DNA of 59,893 bases from an uncultured Bacteroidia bacterium (lineage in GTDB: Bacteria; Bacteroidota; Bacteroidia; Bacteroidales; CAJPTX01): NCBI GenBank assembly GCA_938038735.1, contig CALHSW010000038.1:1-59893 (forward strand). Reading direction: 5' to 3'. The notes under the pieces were generated by a model, which worked only from the letters and a program-made list of their open reading frames with translations, did no database searches and was not told the origin of the DNA. Both the position numbers and the translations under genes were made by a program. Shown here piece by piece: positions 51,310-58,863 of this stretch. The stretch's first letter is position 1, and every line of letters begins with the position of its first letter.

Positions 51310-52312
51310 CCCCCGCATGCTTTAGACGGAGAAAAATGTCCCTATTCATCTCAACTACCGACATGAAATCGGCACCATTCTGCTCCATGTACTTTGCCAT
51401 CTCCTCGGCCCTTGCCATCCACGCCGAGTCCGTCATGCTCACGTAGCGTGTTCCTCCCCCGACCCGCTCATTGAGTTGCTCAATGTAGGCATCAAGGAGC
51501 GCGCAGCGTACCTCTTTGGCCTTTCGGCTCCCATCAAGCAGCATGCCTACGTTGATAAGCGCGTTAAAGCTGAACGAACCCAAGGGACACGCATCCTCGC
51601 CGCCATGCGTTGACTCCACGTAGCCATTCCCGCGGAGCTCCTCTCTATGGACCTCCACGCAGCGATGCAGCACGGAGGGGGGCACCCCGTAGAAGTCTGC
51701 CACCATCCCGGCTGTGTACTCGGTTTCCCCATCTACAAACAGCCCTGGCACGCCATACATCGTTCGCATGTATTGCAGCACGGCGCCGCACGCCATTATC
51801 CTTTTTCTGACCCCCGCATGCGCCGCGAGGCTGCTCCTGTAATCCTCCTCGGTGTCTTCCCTTTCTTCCGCCTGTTTGGACTTAAAGTACTGTTTTATGG
51901 ACGGTAGGGAAATTTCTGCGTTTTGCCCTACACGCCACGCAGCGATCCATGGGGCCTCTCTATGCGTCATCCGCATCAGCGCGGAGGCCGAGTAGTCTAC
52001 ATACTTCGCGTAGATGCTATAAAAGAGGGCCTCCTCCTGCCTCGTTCCGAGCGTTAGGCTTCCCCCATTCGCACCCACATCGATCGGATTACCCCTGTTT
52101 ACGGCGAAATGGCTGTAGACGGAAGGCACAACAGGGCCGTACTTCCACGCCTCTATCCTGTCCCCGAATAGCGGCCCATCAAACGTTGCCAACCAATGGC
52201 CTTGCAGGTAGTATAGAAGCTTTTGCAGCTTTAGGTTCGTAATTGAATCGCCAACCGCCTCATTCGTAGCGGCAATCACCTTACGCGCTACATCTAATGC
52301 ATTGTATGCCAT
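51299..52312 (-). CDS. Panacea-domain antitoxin with DNA-binding part
   Basis: The 337-residue protein starts with a Panacea (DUF4065/GepA) domain, residues 1-140, with TNLKLQKLLYYLQGHWLA and FGDRIEAWKYGPVVPSVY. Panacea domains are known to neutralise many unrelated toxins. The C-terminal part (TAGMVADFYGVPPSVLHRC, SFNALINVGMLL, CALLDAYIEQL) resembles RhuM/phage antirepressor-type DNA-binding regions, so it may autoregulate. The ATG at 52312 gives the MAYNALDVARK start. The promoter box at 52351 and the overlapping Doc gene complete a toxin-antitoxin operon. Confidence 0.75.
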   Translation of the reverse strand: MAYNALDVARKVIAATNEAVGDSITNLKLQKLLYYLQGHWLATFDGPLFGDRIEAWKYGPVVPSVYSHFAVNRGNPIDVGANGGSLTLGTRQEEALFYSIYAKYVDYSASALMRMTHREAPWIAAWRVGQNAEISLPSIKQYFKSKQAEEREDTEEDYRSSLAAHAGVRKRIMACGAVLQYMRTMYGVPGLFVDGETEYTAGMVADFYGVPPSVLHRCVEVHREELRGNGYVESTHGGEDACPLGSFSFNALINVGMLLDGSRKAKEVRCALLDAYIEQLNERVGGGTRYVSMTDSAWMARAEEMAKYMEQNGADFMSVVEMNRDIFLRLKHAGDDD

Positions 52313-52350
52313 AGTGTATTCCTCCTCTTCATGGGGTTTACCGCCCACCG

Positions 52351-52358
52351 CAAAGGTA
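52351..52358 (-). promoter_or_regulatory. Promoter box of the Panacea-Doc operon
   Basis: TACCTTTG on the minus strand. Transcription would start near 52345, 33 bases before the ATG at 52312. It falls just before the stop region of the HigA-like gene. Confidence 0.6.
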
Positions 52359-52376
52359 GCAAAAAGCAGGTATCGG

Positions 52377-53519
52377 CTATCGGTACGCCTTGGATGGCGC
52401 ATCCTCAATCCGGCGTATTTCCCGCTTTACTCTGTACTGCTTCGTCTCGTTGCAGTACCTATGCACGGCAATGGTGGGTGCTACGCCGAAACTTGGTGCA
52501 ATCCTTTTGAGTACCGCGGCGGCGGCGTAGGAGTTCATGCCCTGAACGCGGGATACCATTTCCTGCCAAACATCGCAGGGAATCAGCGCATCCTCCGCGA
52601 ATCTATTCGCCTCCCGCTCCATCGCTTCATCCGCATCGGAGTGCGTGACATCGCCGCTCACCCGCTCGCGCGGCTCGTGCAGTAGGATATGCCCCATCTC
52701 GTGGAGTATGTCAAAGGCAAGTCGGTCGGAATCGTTATGCCGATGGGTTACCGCAATGACGGGATGCCCCTTCTGCCAGCAAGAGTAGGCATCCACCGGC
52801 GTGTGCTTGAAGTGCGCGAAGTGGTAGCACACGATGCCAAGCTCAGCCGCCTTAGACTCCACCAGCCCCGCCACTAGCCCCCGCCCGCTGTTAGCCTCCG
52901 CAGCCAGCCATGCGCAGAACTGTCGTCCCTGCGCTGGGGTGTACGGCACGTCCAGCTGCGCCGCCCGCTTTGCGCCGAGGTACATGGCACAGAATATCCA
53001 CGCCCGCAGGTTGCGCATGTCCACCCTTAGCTTTTGGCTCATCTTGAAGAGCCCCGCGCGGGCGGTGACCGCAACGATTTCGTCCGCGCCGCCGATGGTG
53101 TCCACGAATCGTGCCGCCCTATCGAGTGCCTCCATACGCCGCACGCTACTCCCCGGCATGTCGCCTATCGTCTCGTAAACCAACGCCGTGTTGAGATTCC
53201 CATCAATCACCTCCTCCCTCTTCTGCGCCATCTCCCGCTGCTGCCTACGCAGGGCATAGTTATCGCGCCGCTCGCAGAACGTCTCATGCCAACGCATCCA
53301 AAAATCGGCTGGCATCTCGGGTATCACCTTCTCGATTGCCGTTGCAAACTCTTGCGTAAAATCCTTCCTTTCGTTCACAAATAGCTCTACCTCCGCCAAC
53401 GGTACGCCCGAAAGGCGGGCAAACTCCTCAAGCGTTATCCCCCGCGCCTCCAGCTCTCCGCGCAGCATCCCGCCCGGATGTATTGGCTCTATGATTACCA
53501 CATTATCTTGCCGTTCCAT
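52377..53519 (-). CDS. HigA-like antitoxin fused to ImmA/IrrE peptidase
   Basis: The 380-residue protein has a HigA-type helix-turn-helix near the N-terminus (PIHPGGMLRGELEARGITLEEFARLSGVP-type segment, residues 12-40). A zinc metallopeptidase domain follows with DILHEMGHILLH near residue 262 and a DEAMEREANRFAEDAL helix with the third ligand. The pair with the HigB-like gene (overlap 17 bases) makes a toxin-antitoxin module in which the antitoxin carries a protease domain. Confidence 0.82.
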   Translation of the reverse strand: MERQDNVVIIEPIHPGGMLRGELEARGITLEEFARLSGVPLAEVELFVNERKDFTQEFATAIEKVIPEMPADFWMRWHETFCERRDNYALRRQQREMAQKREEVIDGNLNTALVYETIGDMPGSSVRRMEALDRAARFVDTIGGADEIVAVTARAGLFKMSQKLRVDMRNLRAWIFCAMYLGAKRAAQLDVPYTPAQGRQFCAWLAAEANSGRGLVAGLVESKAAELGIVCYHFAHFKHTPVDAYSCWQKGHPVIAVTHRHNDSDRLAFDILHEMGHILLHEPRERVSGDVTHSDADEAMEREANRFAEDALIPCDVWQEMVSRVQGMNSYAAAAVLKRIAPSFGVAPTIAVHRYCNETKQYRVKREIRRIEDAPSKAYR

Positions 53520-53832
53520 AGTGGTCTACGCTTAGCTCAATTAGTACTACTGTTACCTCGGTTTGCTCTTCGTTGGTGGTGAATATCAACCGCTCCTTCC
53601 GTTTATAGTCCACCCGTGCGGAGTACTGACCCGAACGGTCGCCAACTAGCCGTTCAATGGCGAAGCGCCTCGCCTGTTGCGCCTCCGCAACACTCACACA
53701 CTGCCCAAGGTACGCTATCAAAGTTTTGAGTTTTCCAAGAAACACTGCGTCCCGCAAGTACTTCTTGTACTTTCCACACTTTTCACCCTCAATGAGTTCC
53801 TCAAGCTGCGTATCTTGAAAGACAATTTTCAT
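53503..53832 (-). CDS. HigB/RelE-type toxin
   Basis: The 109-residue protein fits the HigB/RelE fold: a helical first half (LEELIEGEKCGKYKKYL), then strands with basic residues (YSARVDYKRKERLIFTTN) and an ending VVLIELSVDHYG, typical of the HigB group with a C-terminal DxHY motif. It would cleave ribosome-bound mRNA. It is the first gene of the HigBA operon, with a -7 box at 53865. Confidence 0.78.
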   Translation of the reverse strand: MKIVFQDTQLEELIEGEKCGKYKKYLRDAVFLGKLKTLIAYLGQCVSVAEAQQARRFAIERLVGDRSGQYSARVDYKRKERLIFTTNEEQTEVTVVLIELSVDHYGTAR

Positions 53833-53864
53833 GCCGAATTCGCACCTTCATCTACCAACTACCG

Positions 53865-53872
53865 CAAAGGTA
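53865..53872 (-). promoter_or_regulatory. Promoter box of higBA
   Basis: TACCTTTG on the minus strand, 33 bases before the ATG at 53832. It is the rightmost promoter of the minus-strand half of the element. Confidence 0.55.
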
Positions 53873-53934
53873 GCAAAAACATGCGGAAATGCCATGCGCT
53901 TTTCACGCCCTTGGGATCACCCACGCACCCTCCC

Positions 53935-53978
53935 CGCACCAAACCCAATTATTCACGGCGATAATTGGGTTTGGTGCG
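53935..53978. repeat. 44-bp palindrome (copy 2)
   Basis: Two 18-base arms (53935-53952 and 53961-53978) pair perfectly around an eight-base loop; the element starts CGCACCAAACCCAATT. Flanking base run AAGGGGGTGC (53979-53988) is the reverse complement of the decamer beside the palindrome at 24599. Both palindromes are 44 bases long and share the outer CGCA(T/C)CAAA. Confidence 0.9.
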
Positions 53979-54021
53979 AAGGGGGTGCAAAGCGGAAACG
54001 CTCCACTATAAACCTGCATAT

Positions 54022-54197
54022 GTACCTGCGCGCTGCGCGTATACCCCCTCCGTTGCACCTGCGCGATTCGCGCACACCCCCCATACGTACCTACGCGCTG
54101 CGCGCATACCACACCCCCTAGCTGTTCATTTCGCGCATACCCACCTGCGCGAAACGCGTATACCCCGCCCCCTACCTGCGCGCTGCGCGCACACCCC
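54022..54197. repeat. Iteron-like array of six GC-rich repeats
   Basis: Six units of about 27 bases recur every 25-33 bases, five of them close to the pattern ACCTGCGCGnnnCGCG(T/C)A(T/C)ACCCC and one (near 54121) degenerate. Each has the palindromic core GCGCGnnnCGCGC. They are followed by GC alternation (54254-54287) and the AT-rich stretch. An array of imperfect direct repeats next to an AT-rich tract is the usual layout of an iteron-type replication origin. Confidence 0.7.
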
Positions 54198-54286
54198 AAG
54201 AGCACCCCGCCGGGCAGGGTCAATCGCTGAATTGGCGGGGGTTTGCAGGGAGCCTCGCGCGCATGCATACGCGCGTACGCGCGCGT

Positions 54287-54530
54287 AGATCATGATATTA
54301 TCATGATAATAATCTTACTATGATTCTATCTATCATATCTATCTATAGAATAAAAATATTAATAAAATATGATTGATTAGATTATATAGAGTTTTATAGT
54401 ATATAGTATAGCATGATATATAACGCACGCGCGAAAAAAAGTGCGAACGAAAAAATCAAAATCAAATCTTTGAATTCTTTTTTTTTTTGAAAATGCAGCG
54501 TAAAAACAGTGTTGTGCATTTAGGGGCAAA
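54287..54530. other. AT-rich tract, putative origin core
   Basis: This 240-base stretch is far richer in A and T than anything nearby. It contains two copies of the self-complementary ATCATGAT (54289-54307) and runs of ATCTAT, and ends in a long T-run near 54480. No gene is credible in it. Beside the iteron-like array it would be the DNA-unwinding element of an origin. It also separates the leftward and rightward halves of the element. Confidence 0.6.
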
Positions 54531-54862
54531 ATGACCGCCGATTTTCCGACTTGCGAGTATGTGTACCGAAATGGTAGCAACTGCCGCCGTTTACCCCATA
54601 GAAACGCCAAATTTCGGCAATTCTGGCCGCAGCGCTACCCGCGAATGCAGGGTAACCCCATCCGCCGATGCTGCGGCGCATGGGTGAAAAAGCGGCACGG
54701 AAGCGGCGAAAAGCGGCACGGATGGCAACCCGAAGGCTGCCGAGGGGCTGCTTTTCCCAACGCTAAGGCAATACTGCCCCCGCTTTTTCGCACTTTCCTG
54801 CATAAGCACAGGGCTTTACGCACTTTTTGACCCCGCCCCATTCGCCTTTTTTCTGCGCCACG
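54531..54862. other. Stretch without a supported gene
   Basis: Open frames exist on both strands, but none has convincing composition, a start site or a recognisable motif. One feature is a repeated AAAAGCGGCACGGA about 25 bases apart near 54690-54725. It leads into the rightward promoter at 54863. Confidence 0.5.
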
Positions 54863-54894
54863 GTTTGGTAGTTTGAAAAATCGCGTTACCTTTG
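54863..54894 (+). promoter_or_regulatory. Rightward promoter of the replication operon
   Basis: TTTG at 54863-54866 and TACCTTTG at 54887-54894 with a 20-base spacer fit the Bacteroidota -33/-7 promoter. Transcription would start near 54901 and run into the plus-strand genes from 54981 on. Confidence 0.65.
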
Positions 54895-54980
54895 CGGTTG
54901 CTAATCGTTTGTGTTCATGTTTTTGATTTGTTTCTTGTCTGATGCGGGAGTGTATCATCACCCCGTAGGAGAATTACCGC

Positions 54981-55118
54981 ATGGGCTTGCTGCTAGGGAA
55001 ACCTGTGGCACGTCAGACATTGGAGGAACATCAAGTCAAACGATTAGCAACCCTAAACGGGGCTCCTACGGGACTGCCCCGCAACGTTTGGAGGTTGCGC
55101 CATGCGCTGGGTAGGTAG
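54981..55118 (+). CDS. Possible 45-residue protein
   Basis: A 45-codon frame starts with ATG at 54981, eight to ten bases after a good AGGAG ribosome site, and reads MGLLLGKPVARQTLEEHQ and on; it ends RHALGR. It is the first frame after the rightward promoter with a proper start signal. I recognise no family. Codons on to 55280 hold no convincing further gene. Confidence 0.4.
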   Translation: MGLLLGKPVARQTLEEHQVKRLATLNGAPTGLPRNVWRLRHALGR

Positions 55119-55280
55119 CATACGCCCGGCGCGAAGCCGCCTCGGCCGCATTCCCGCGGCGGGGCGATGGGGGTTTAGGGTTACAGCATTCGCAATGTTT
55201 TCATTCGCCGTGAGGGGGGTGCGCCGGAATGGGTGTGCCCCCGCTCGCGGCGTTTGCGTTCAACCTAAATCCCAAATACC

Positions 55281-55406
55281 ATGGAGTACACTGTGATTCT
55301 ACTCTCCATCGCCGCCGTGGCGATGGTAATCGTGGCGTTCGCCACGCTGCGCGCAGACCGCAAGGGGCGGGGCATGGGCAACAACCCAAATGGGCGGGAG
55401 GAGTAG
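55281..55406 (+). CDS. Small membrane protein, 41 residues
   Basis: The frame starts MEYTVILLSIAAVAMVIVAF, a single membrane span, followed by a short basic, Gly/Asn-rich tail (RADRKGRGMGNN). It ends four bases before the ATG of the HTH protein gene, so coupling is likely. The clean span and tight spacing support it. The function is unknown. Confidence 0.5.
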   Translation: MEYTVILLSIAAVAMVIVAFATLRADRKGRGMGNNPNGREE

Positions 55407-55410
55407 CGCC

Positions 55411-56016
55411 ATGCCGGGGTTTAACACCCAGGAGCTCTACCCCGACATCGGGGACCTCACGCCGCAGGAGCTGGCGGAGCGCAACACGTACGGCTACATA
55501 CCGAGCCGCGGTGAAACCGCCCCCGCCGCGCCCCCTACGTCCGCCGCACCAAACCCCGCGGCACGGCCGCACACCACGTCCCCCGCGGTGGACTACTCGC
55601 CGCAGCTAGACGAGATTATCACGGCCCTAGCCGCCCTTTCGCGGCAGACGCAGACCCTCACCACCGAGGTTCGCCACATCCAAAAGACGCTCCGCGGGGA
55701 GGACTGCGCCAAGCGCATACCCGAAACCCAAGCGGAGGCGGAGGCCAGCACCCCCTACGCCGCGCCGCAGCCCAGCGGGGCAACCGATAAGGCGCAGGCC
55801 GAGCGGGATGACGAGGTGTACATGTCGACCCTTGACGCGGCGCTGCGCCTCGGCTGCTCCGTGAGCCGCGTGAGGCGCATCCCGGGGCTAGAGTACGTGA
55901 AGCGGGGGCAGCGAACGCTCTACACGCGCGGTAGCGTGGCCACGGTGGCGGCGCAGCGCATGGCCAAAGAGCAAGAAAAGGCTAACCGAAGGCGGGGGGC
56001 GGCGCATGGGGGCTGA
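55411..56016 (+). CDS. HTH-domain regulator
   Basis: The 201-residue protein has a polar, Pro/Thr/Ala-rich N-terminus, a middle helical segment (LDEIITALAALSRQTQTLTTEV) that may form a coiled coil, and a C-terminal helix-turn-helix of the excisionase/MerR-like kind (LDAALRLGCSVSRVRRIPGL then KRGQRTLYTRGSVATV). It could bind the origin or control excision or early transcription. The ATG at 55411 follows the small membrane gene closely. Confidence 0.6.
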   Translation: MPGFNTQELYPDIGDLTPQELAERNTYGYIPSRGETAPAAPPTSAAPNPAARPHTTSPAVDYSPQLDEIITALAALSRQTQTLTTEVRHIQKTLRGEDCAKRIPETQAEAEASTPYAAPQPSGATDKAQAERDDEVYMSTLDAALRLGCSVSRVRRIPGLEYVKRGQRTLYTRGSVATVAAQRMAKEQEKANRRRGAAHGG

Positions 56017-56110
56017 CTACGAGGCGGCGGAGGAGGCCCTGGCCAACCCGCTGTGGGTGTACGCGGGGGACGAGGCGGTGGTGATTGACACGCTTGACCC
56101 CTGGTGCTAA
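56006..56110 (+). CDS. Possible 34-residue acidic protein
   Basis: The ATG at 56006 overlaps the end of the HTH gene, and the frame gives an acidic 34-residue product (MGADYEAAEEALANPLWVYA and on, ending DPWC). The overlap and sensible composition suggest translation, but nothing identifies a function. Confidence 0.4.
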   Translation: MGADYEAAEEALANPLWVYAGDEAVVIDTLDPWC

Positions 56111-56144
56111 GAGAAATTGAGAGAGGAGTAACAACAAAAAAACA

Positions 56145-56210
56145 ACATTTACGGCGATGAAAGACACAACACTATTTACATTTACGGCGATGAAAGACAC
56201 AACACTATTT
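56145..56210 (+). repeat. 33-bp tandem duplication over a start codon
   Basis: Two exact 33-base copies, 56145-56177 and 56178-56210, each contain an ATG (56157 and 56190) followed by the codons for MKDTTLF. The unit is eleven codons, so the frame is kept and both starts lead into the same protein. Confidence 0.9.
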
Positions 56211-56789
56211 GACGAACAGGATGCCACGGTGATACGGCATGCCTACCGGTTGCAGCACCATTTCTGGGAGCCCGAAACCCCTGCATTCCTAGCGCAATGC
56301 GTTTTGTACGCTGAGCCGAGTCAAACCTTTTGGCGCATCACGGACTACCGCGCCGCCCTGCGGGCGATTGACACCGCGGTGTACACCGTGCACCAGCTGT
56401 CTTCGCGGCTGTATGATATCCACCATCTTATGCAGCCCCTGCTCGATCTAGGGCTCTCGCTCCAATTCACGCGGGGGAGCGCCATATCGGAGCAGCTCTC
56501 CATCATTCTGCAGCTGGCATTCATCGCGGCGGAGACCCGCGGCGAGAGCTACGAAACGCCCGATTTTAGCGGTGGGGAGGTCTCGCCGCGGGAGTTCAAA
56601 CGGGTGCACGGCGATGTGAACGATGCCCTCATGATGCTCTACGATATCCAGGCGCGGGTGGCCATCGCGGAGGAGCGGGTTCGTGGCGATGGGGGATGCC
56701 CAACGCCCACCGCCCCGCAGCCGCCCACGGTGAAACCGCCGCGGGGCGCATCCGAGGCGAAACGGCGGGAGGCTGCGGCATGGGAGTAA
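56157..56789 (+). CDS. Helical protein with duplicated start
   Basis: The protein has 210 residues from the first ATG or 199 from the second (56190). It is helical (YRAALRAIDTAVYTVHQLSSRLYDIHHLM, LSIILQLAFIAAETRG) with a Pro/Thr-rich basic tail. No family is recognised. It sits between the regulators and the J-domain gene, and its stop overlaps the start of that gene by ten bases. A replication or regulatory role is suggested by place only. Confidence 0.5.
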   Translation: MKDTTLFTFTAMKDTTLFDEQDATVIRHAYRLQHHFWEPETPAFLAQCVLYAEPSQTFWRITDYRAALRAIDTAVYTVHQLSSRLYDIHHLMQPLLDLGLSLQFTRGSAISEQLSIILQLAFIAAETRGESYETPDFSGGEVSPREFKRVHGDVNDALMMLYDIQARVAIAEERVRGDGGCPTPTAPQPPTVKPPRGASEAKRREAAAWE

Positions 56790-57181
56790 GCGCGTCGGAC
56801 TTCAAGTACTTCCATCTCACGCCCGATACGGCGGTGGAGGATGTGAACGAACAGTACAAACGGATGGTGCTGGAAATGCACCCCGATCGGGGCGGCACGC
56901 ACGAGGCGTTCGTGGCGATGCAGGAGGAGTTCAAGCGGGCGGTGCTGTACGTGGCGGCGCGGGCGCGCAGCGCGGCGCACCGGGAACAGGCCGCCGCCCT
57001 GCTGGCGATGGTCACCGCGGAGCTGATACGGGATCCCCGCACCGTGGGGGAAATCATACGAAGGATCAAGGAGGGCAAGGTGACGGAGTGGCTAAAGGTG
57101 AAGATGCCCAACTTTCTGATGGACATGGGGCGGTCGCTGGTGGAGCAACTGCTCGAGAAGGATAGCGGGGGAAAGGGGTGA
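56780..57181 (+). CDS. J-domain protein
   Basis: The 133-residue protein has an N-terminal J domain: FKYFHLTPDTAVEDVNEQYKRM and the HPD tripeptide in EMHPDRGGTHEAF near residue 36, followed by EEFKRAVLY. J domains stimulate Hsp70 (DnaK). The rest is helical and basic. It ends four bases before the initiator-like gene, in the middle of a replication operon. In lambda, DnaJ/DnaK act to release the loader from the helicase, so an element-encoded J protein may do the same job here. Confidence 0.78.
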   Translation: MGVSASDFKYFHLTPDTAVEDVNEQYKRMVLEMHPDRGGTHEAFVAMQEEFKRAVLYVAARARSAAHREQAAALLAMVTAELIRDPRTVGEIIRRIKEGKVTEWLKVKMPNFLMDMGRSLVEQLLEKDSGGKG

Positions 57182-57184
57182 GCC

Positions 57185-58156
57185 ATGGATATACTAGAGA
57201 ATGAATTCACAGAGATTTCGCGCCTCAAGGCGCAGGGAAATGTATCGCTAAGCCTCGGCACGCTGGAGGTGTACCTTTTCATCGTGCGGCTCGGCATGAA
57301 GGACGGGGGTTTCTGCGATATAGAGGCGAAGTTCAAGCTCTTTGAGCGGCAGGGGGTATCGCGGCGCAGGTTGGCAAAGGCGGTGGCGGAGCTGGCCGCC
57401 GCGGGGCTGCTGGAGCGGACGGTAGGGGTGGGCGCCACGCCCACCCGCTACACGCTCCCGCGGCTCGCCGCCGTGCAGCCCGCCGCGGAGGGGGCGGTGG
57501 AAACGGTAGCGGTGGCGCCTGCCGTGGAGCAACCCACGGAGCAACCCACGGTAGCCGCCGCACCCCCGAAGGGCAATGAGAGCGTGCCGATCGCGGCGGC
57601 GCTACCGCCGCAGGATAACGCCCCGGTGACGCTGGAGGAGGCGGTGGAGACCCTCCGCACCGAGAGCAAAACGCTGAAACGTCTCATCAAAACGCAGATG
57701 ACCCCTGAGATTGAGCAAGCCCTCGCCGCGCGGTTGCCCCGCCTAGGCAAGAGCCGCGGGACCACCCTCGTGGCGCTGGTCAACCTGGCTTGGGCGGTGA
57801 ACTGGTCCGCCTACCTCAAGGAGCATCTCAGCCTCGCTTGGCTGTTTGAGGGCGGCAACCTGGAGAAGGTGCTAAACGGCAGGTACAAGGATAAGCGAGA
57901 CCCCTACGAGGGGCGCGACAGCCTATCGCCGGGCCTAATCGGAAACTACGACTACTTCGTGCATAATAGCTACAAGGGGTGGCTCGCCAACGAAAGGGGG
58001 TACGAATTCCGCCCCATGGTGGACGGTATACCCCGCAACTGCTACGGGCAGACCAAGCGGGAGTACCGCGCGGGGGAGCGCCAACGCATAGAGGAGATGA
58101 ACCGCGATGCCGTACGGAATAGGGAGCGAAACTACGGGATGTACGCCCGCGCCTAG
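57185..58156 (+). CDS. Winged-helix replication initiator-like protein
   Basis: The 323-residue protein has an N-terminal winged-helix (residues 20-95: LSLGTLEVYLFIVRLGMKDGGF, GVSRRRLAKAVAELAAAGLLERTV, TRYTLPRLA) like phage replisome organisers. A Pro/Val/Thr-rich linker and a C-terminal domain ending in TKREYRAGERQRIEEM follow. Its place directly before a DnaC-like loader gene (50-base overlap) is that of phage O/P-type or DnaD-like initiators. The iteron-like array at 54 kb could be its target. No Rep-protein catalytic motif is visible. Confidence 0.6.
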   Translation: MDILENEFTEISRLKAQGNVSLSLGTLEVYLFIVRLGMKDGGFCDIEAKFKLFERQGVSRRRLAKAVAELAAAGLLERTVGVGATPTRYTLPRLAAVQPAAEGAVETVAVAPAVEQPTEQPTVAAAPPKGNESVPIAAALPPQDNAPVTLEEAVETLRTESKTLKRLIKTQMTPEIEQALAARLPRLGKSRGTTLVALVNLAWAVNWSAYLKEHLSLAWLFEGGNLEKVLNGRYKDKRDPYEGRDSLSPGLIGNYDYFVHNSYKGWLANERGYEFRPMVDGIPRNCYGQTKREYRAGERQRIEEMNRDAVRNRERNYGMYARA

Positions 58157-58847
58157 CGGCCTGTTCGGGCTTCCGCTCGGCGAGGAGCGGGCGGCGCGGC
58201 AGCTGGCACGGTGCTACAAGGCCCTCGTGGAGGCCCGCAGCGGGGTGCGCCCCTTCTGGACGCACCCGACGCGGCAGGCCCTCGACGCGACGGGCGCCTG
58301 GCTGGAGCAAATGGGCGGCGGGGACTTCCGCGGCGGGCTAACCGTCACGGGCCCCTGCGGGGGCGGTAAGACCACGCTGATCCAGGCGGTGGCGATGCTG
58401 CTGGAGGGGCATGCAGCCCACTTCGCAGCGTGGCGCGAAACGGACGCCTTCGGGCGGCCGCTACCACGCCCCCTCTCGCGGCGCGTGGTCTACAAGAGCG
58501 CGCGGGATCTGTACAACGACCCGCGCTTTAACCCCGACGACTCCGAGTGGGTGTACAACAGCGCCTACGCGGAGTGCCGCGACGCGGGCCTCTGCGTGCT
58601 GGACGATGTCGGGCAGGAGGTAACGGCCTTCAAGCGGTGGGGCAACGAGTACAAGCTGGTCGCCCGCGTCATTTTGGAGCGGTACGACCTCGGGCGCCCG
58701 CTGGTGCTGAGCTCCAACCTCTCCGTGGCCCAGCTCGGCGATAAGTACGGGGAGTTCGTGGGCGACCGGATCCACGAGATGTGCCGATTCGTGCGCATTG
58801 AGCAGAGCTCTTTCCGCAGGGCTACCGAGGAGGAGGAAGAACCATGA
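58107..58847 (+). CDS. DnaC-like helicase loader ATPase
   Basis: The 246-residue AAA+ protein has Walker A TGPCGGGKTTLIQ near residue 82, Walker B LCVLDDVGQE near residue 168, sensor 1 (LVLSSNLSVAQL) and an arginine-finger-type DRIHEMCRFVRI at the C-terminus, as in DnaC/IstB-type loaders. It should load the element's DnaB-type helicase (48889-50478). It overlaps the initiator gene by 50 bases in another frame. Confidence 0.85.
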   Translation: MPYGIGSETTGCTPAPSGLFGLPLGEERAARQLARCYKALVEARSGVRPFWTHPTRQALDATGAWLEQMGGGDFRGGLTVTGPCGGGKTTLIQAVAMLLEGHAAHFAAWRETDAFGRPLPRPLSRRVVYKSARDLYNDPRFNPDDSEWVYNSAYAECRDAGLCVLDDVGQEVTAFKRWGNEYKLVARVILERYDLGRPLVLSSNLSVAQLGDKYGEFVGDRIHEMCRFVRIEQSSFRRATEEEEEP

Positions 58848-58863
58848 ATGAAAGGACGTACGG

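Noticed and set aside
54022..54197. CRISPR array
   Set aside because: The repeats are imperfect and contiguous with only a few bases between them, with no true spacers and no cas genes nearby. An iteron-type array fits better.
54377..54610. 77-codon minus-strand frame in the AT-rich tract
   Set aside because: Its composition simply reflects AT-rich DNA; no start signal or motif. The tract is better explained as origin DNA.
54531..54830. 99-codon plus-strand frame with a Cys/Arg-rich start
   Set aside because: A few Cys residues suggest a zinc finger, but spacing is irregular, it precedes the promoter at 54863, and the opposite strand is equally open.
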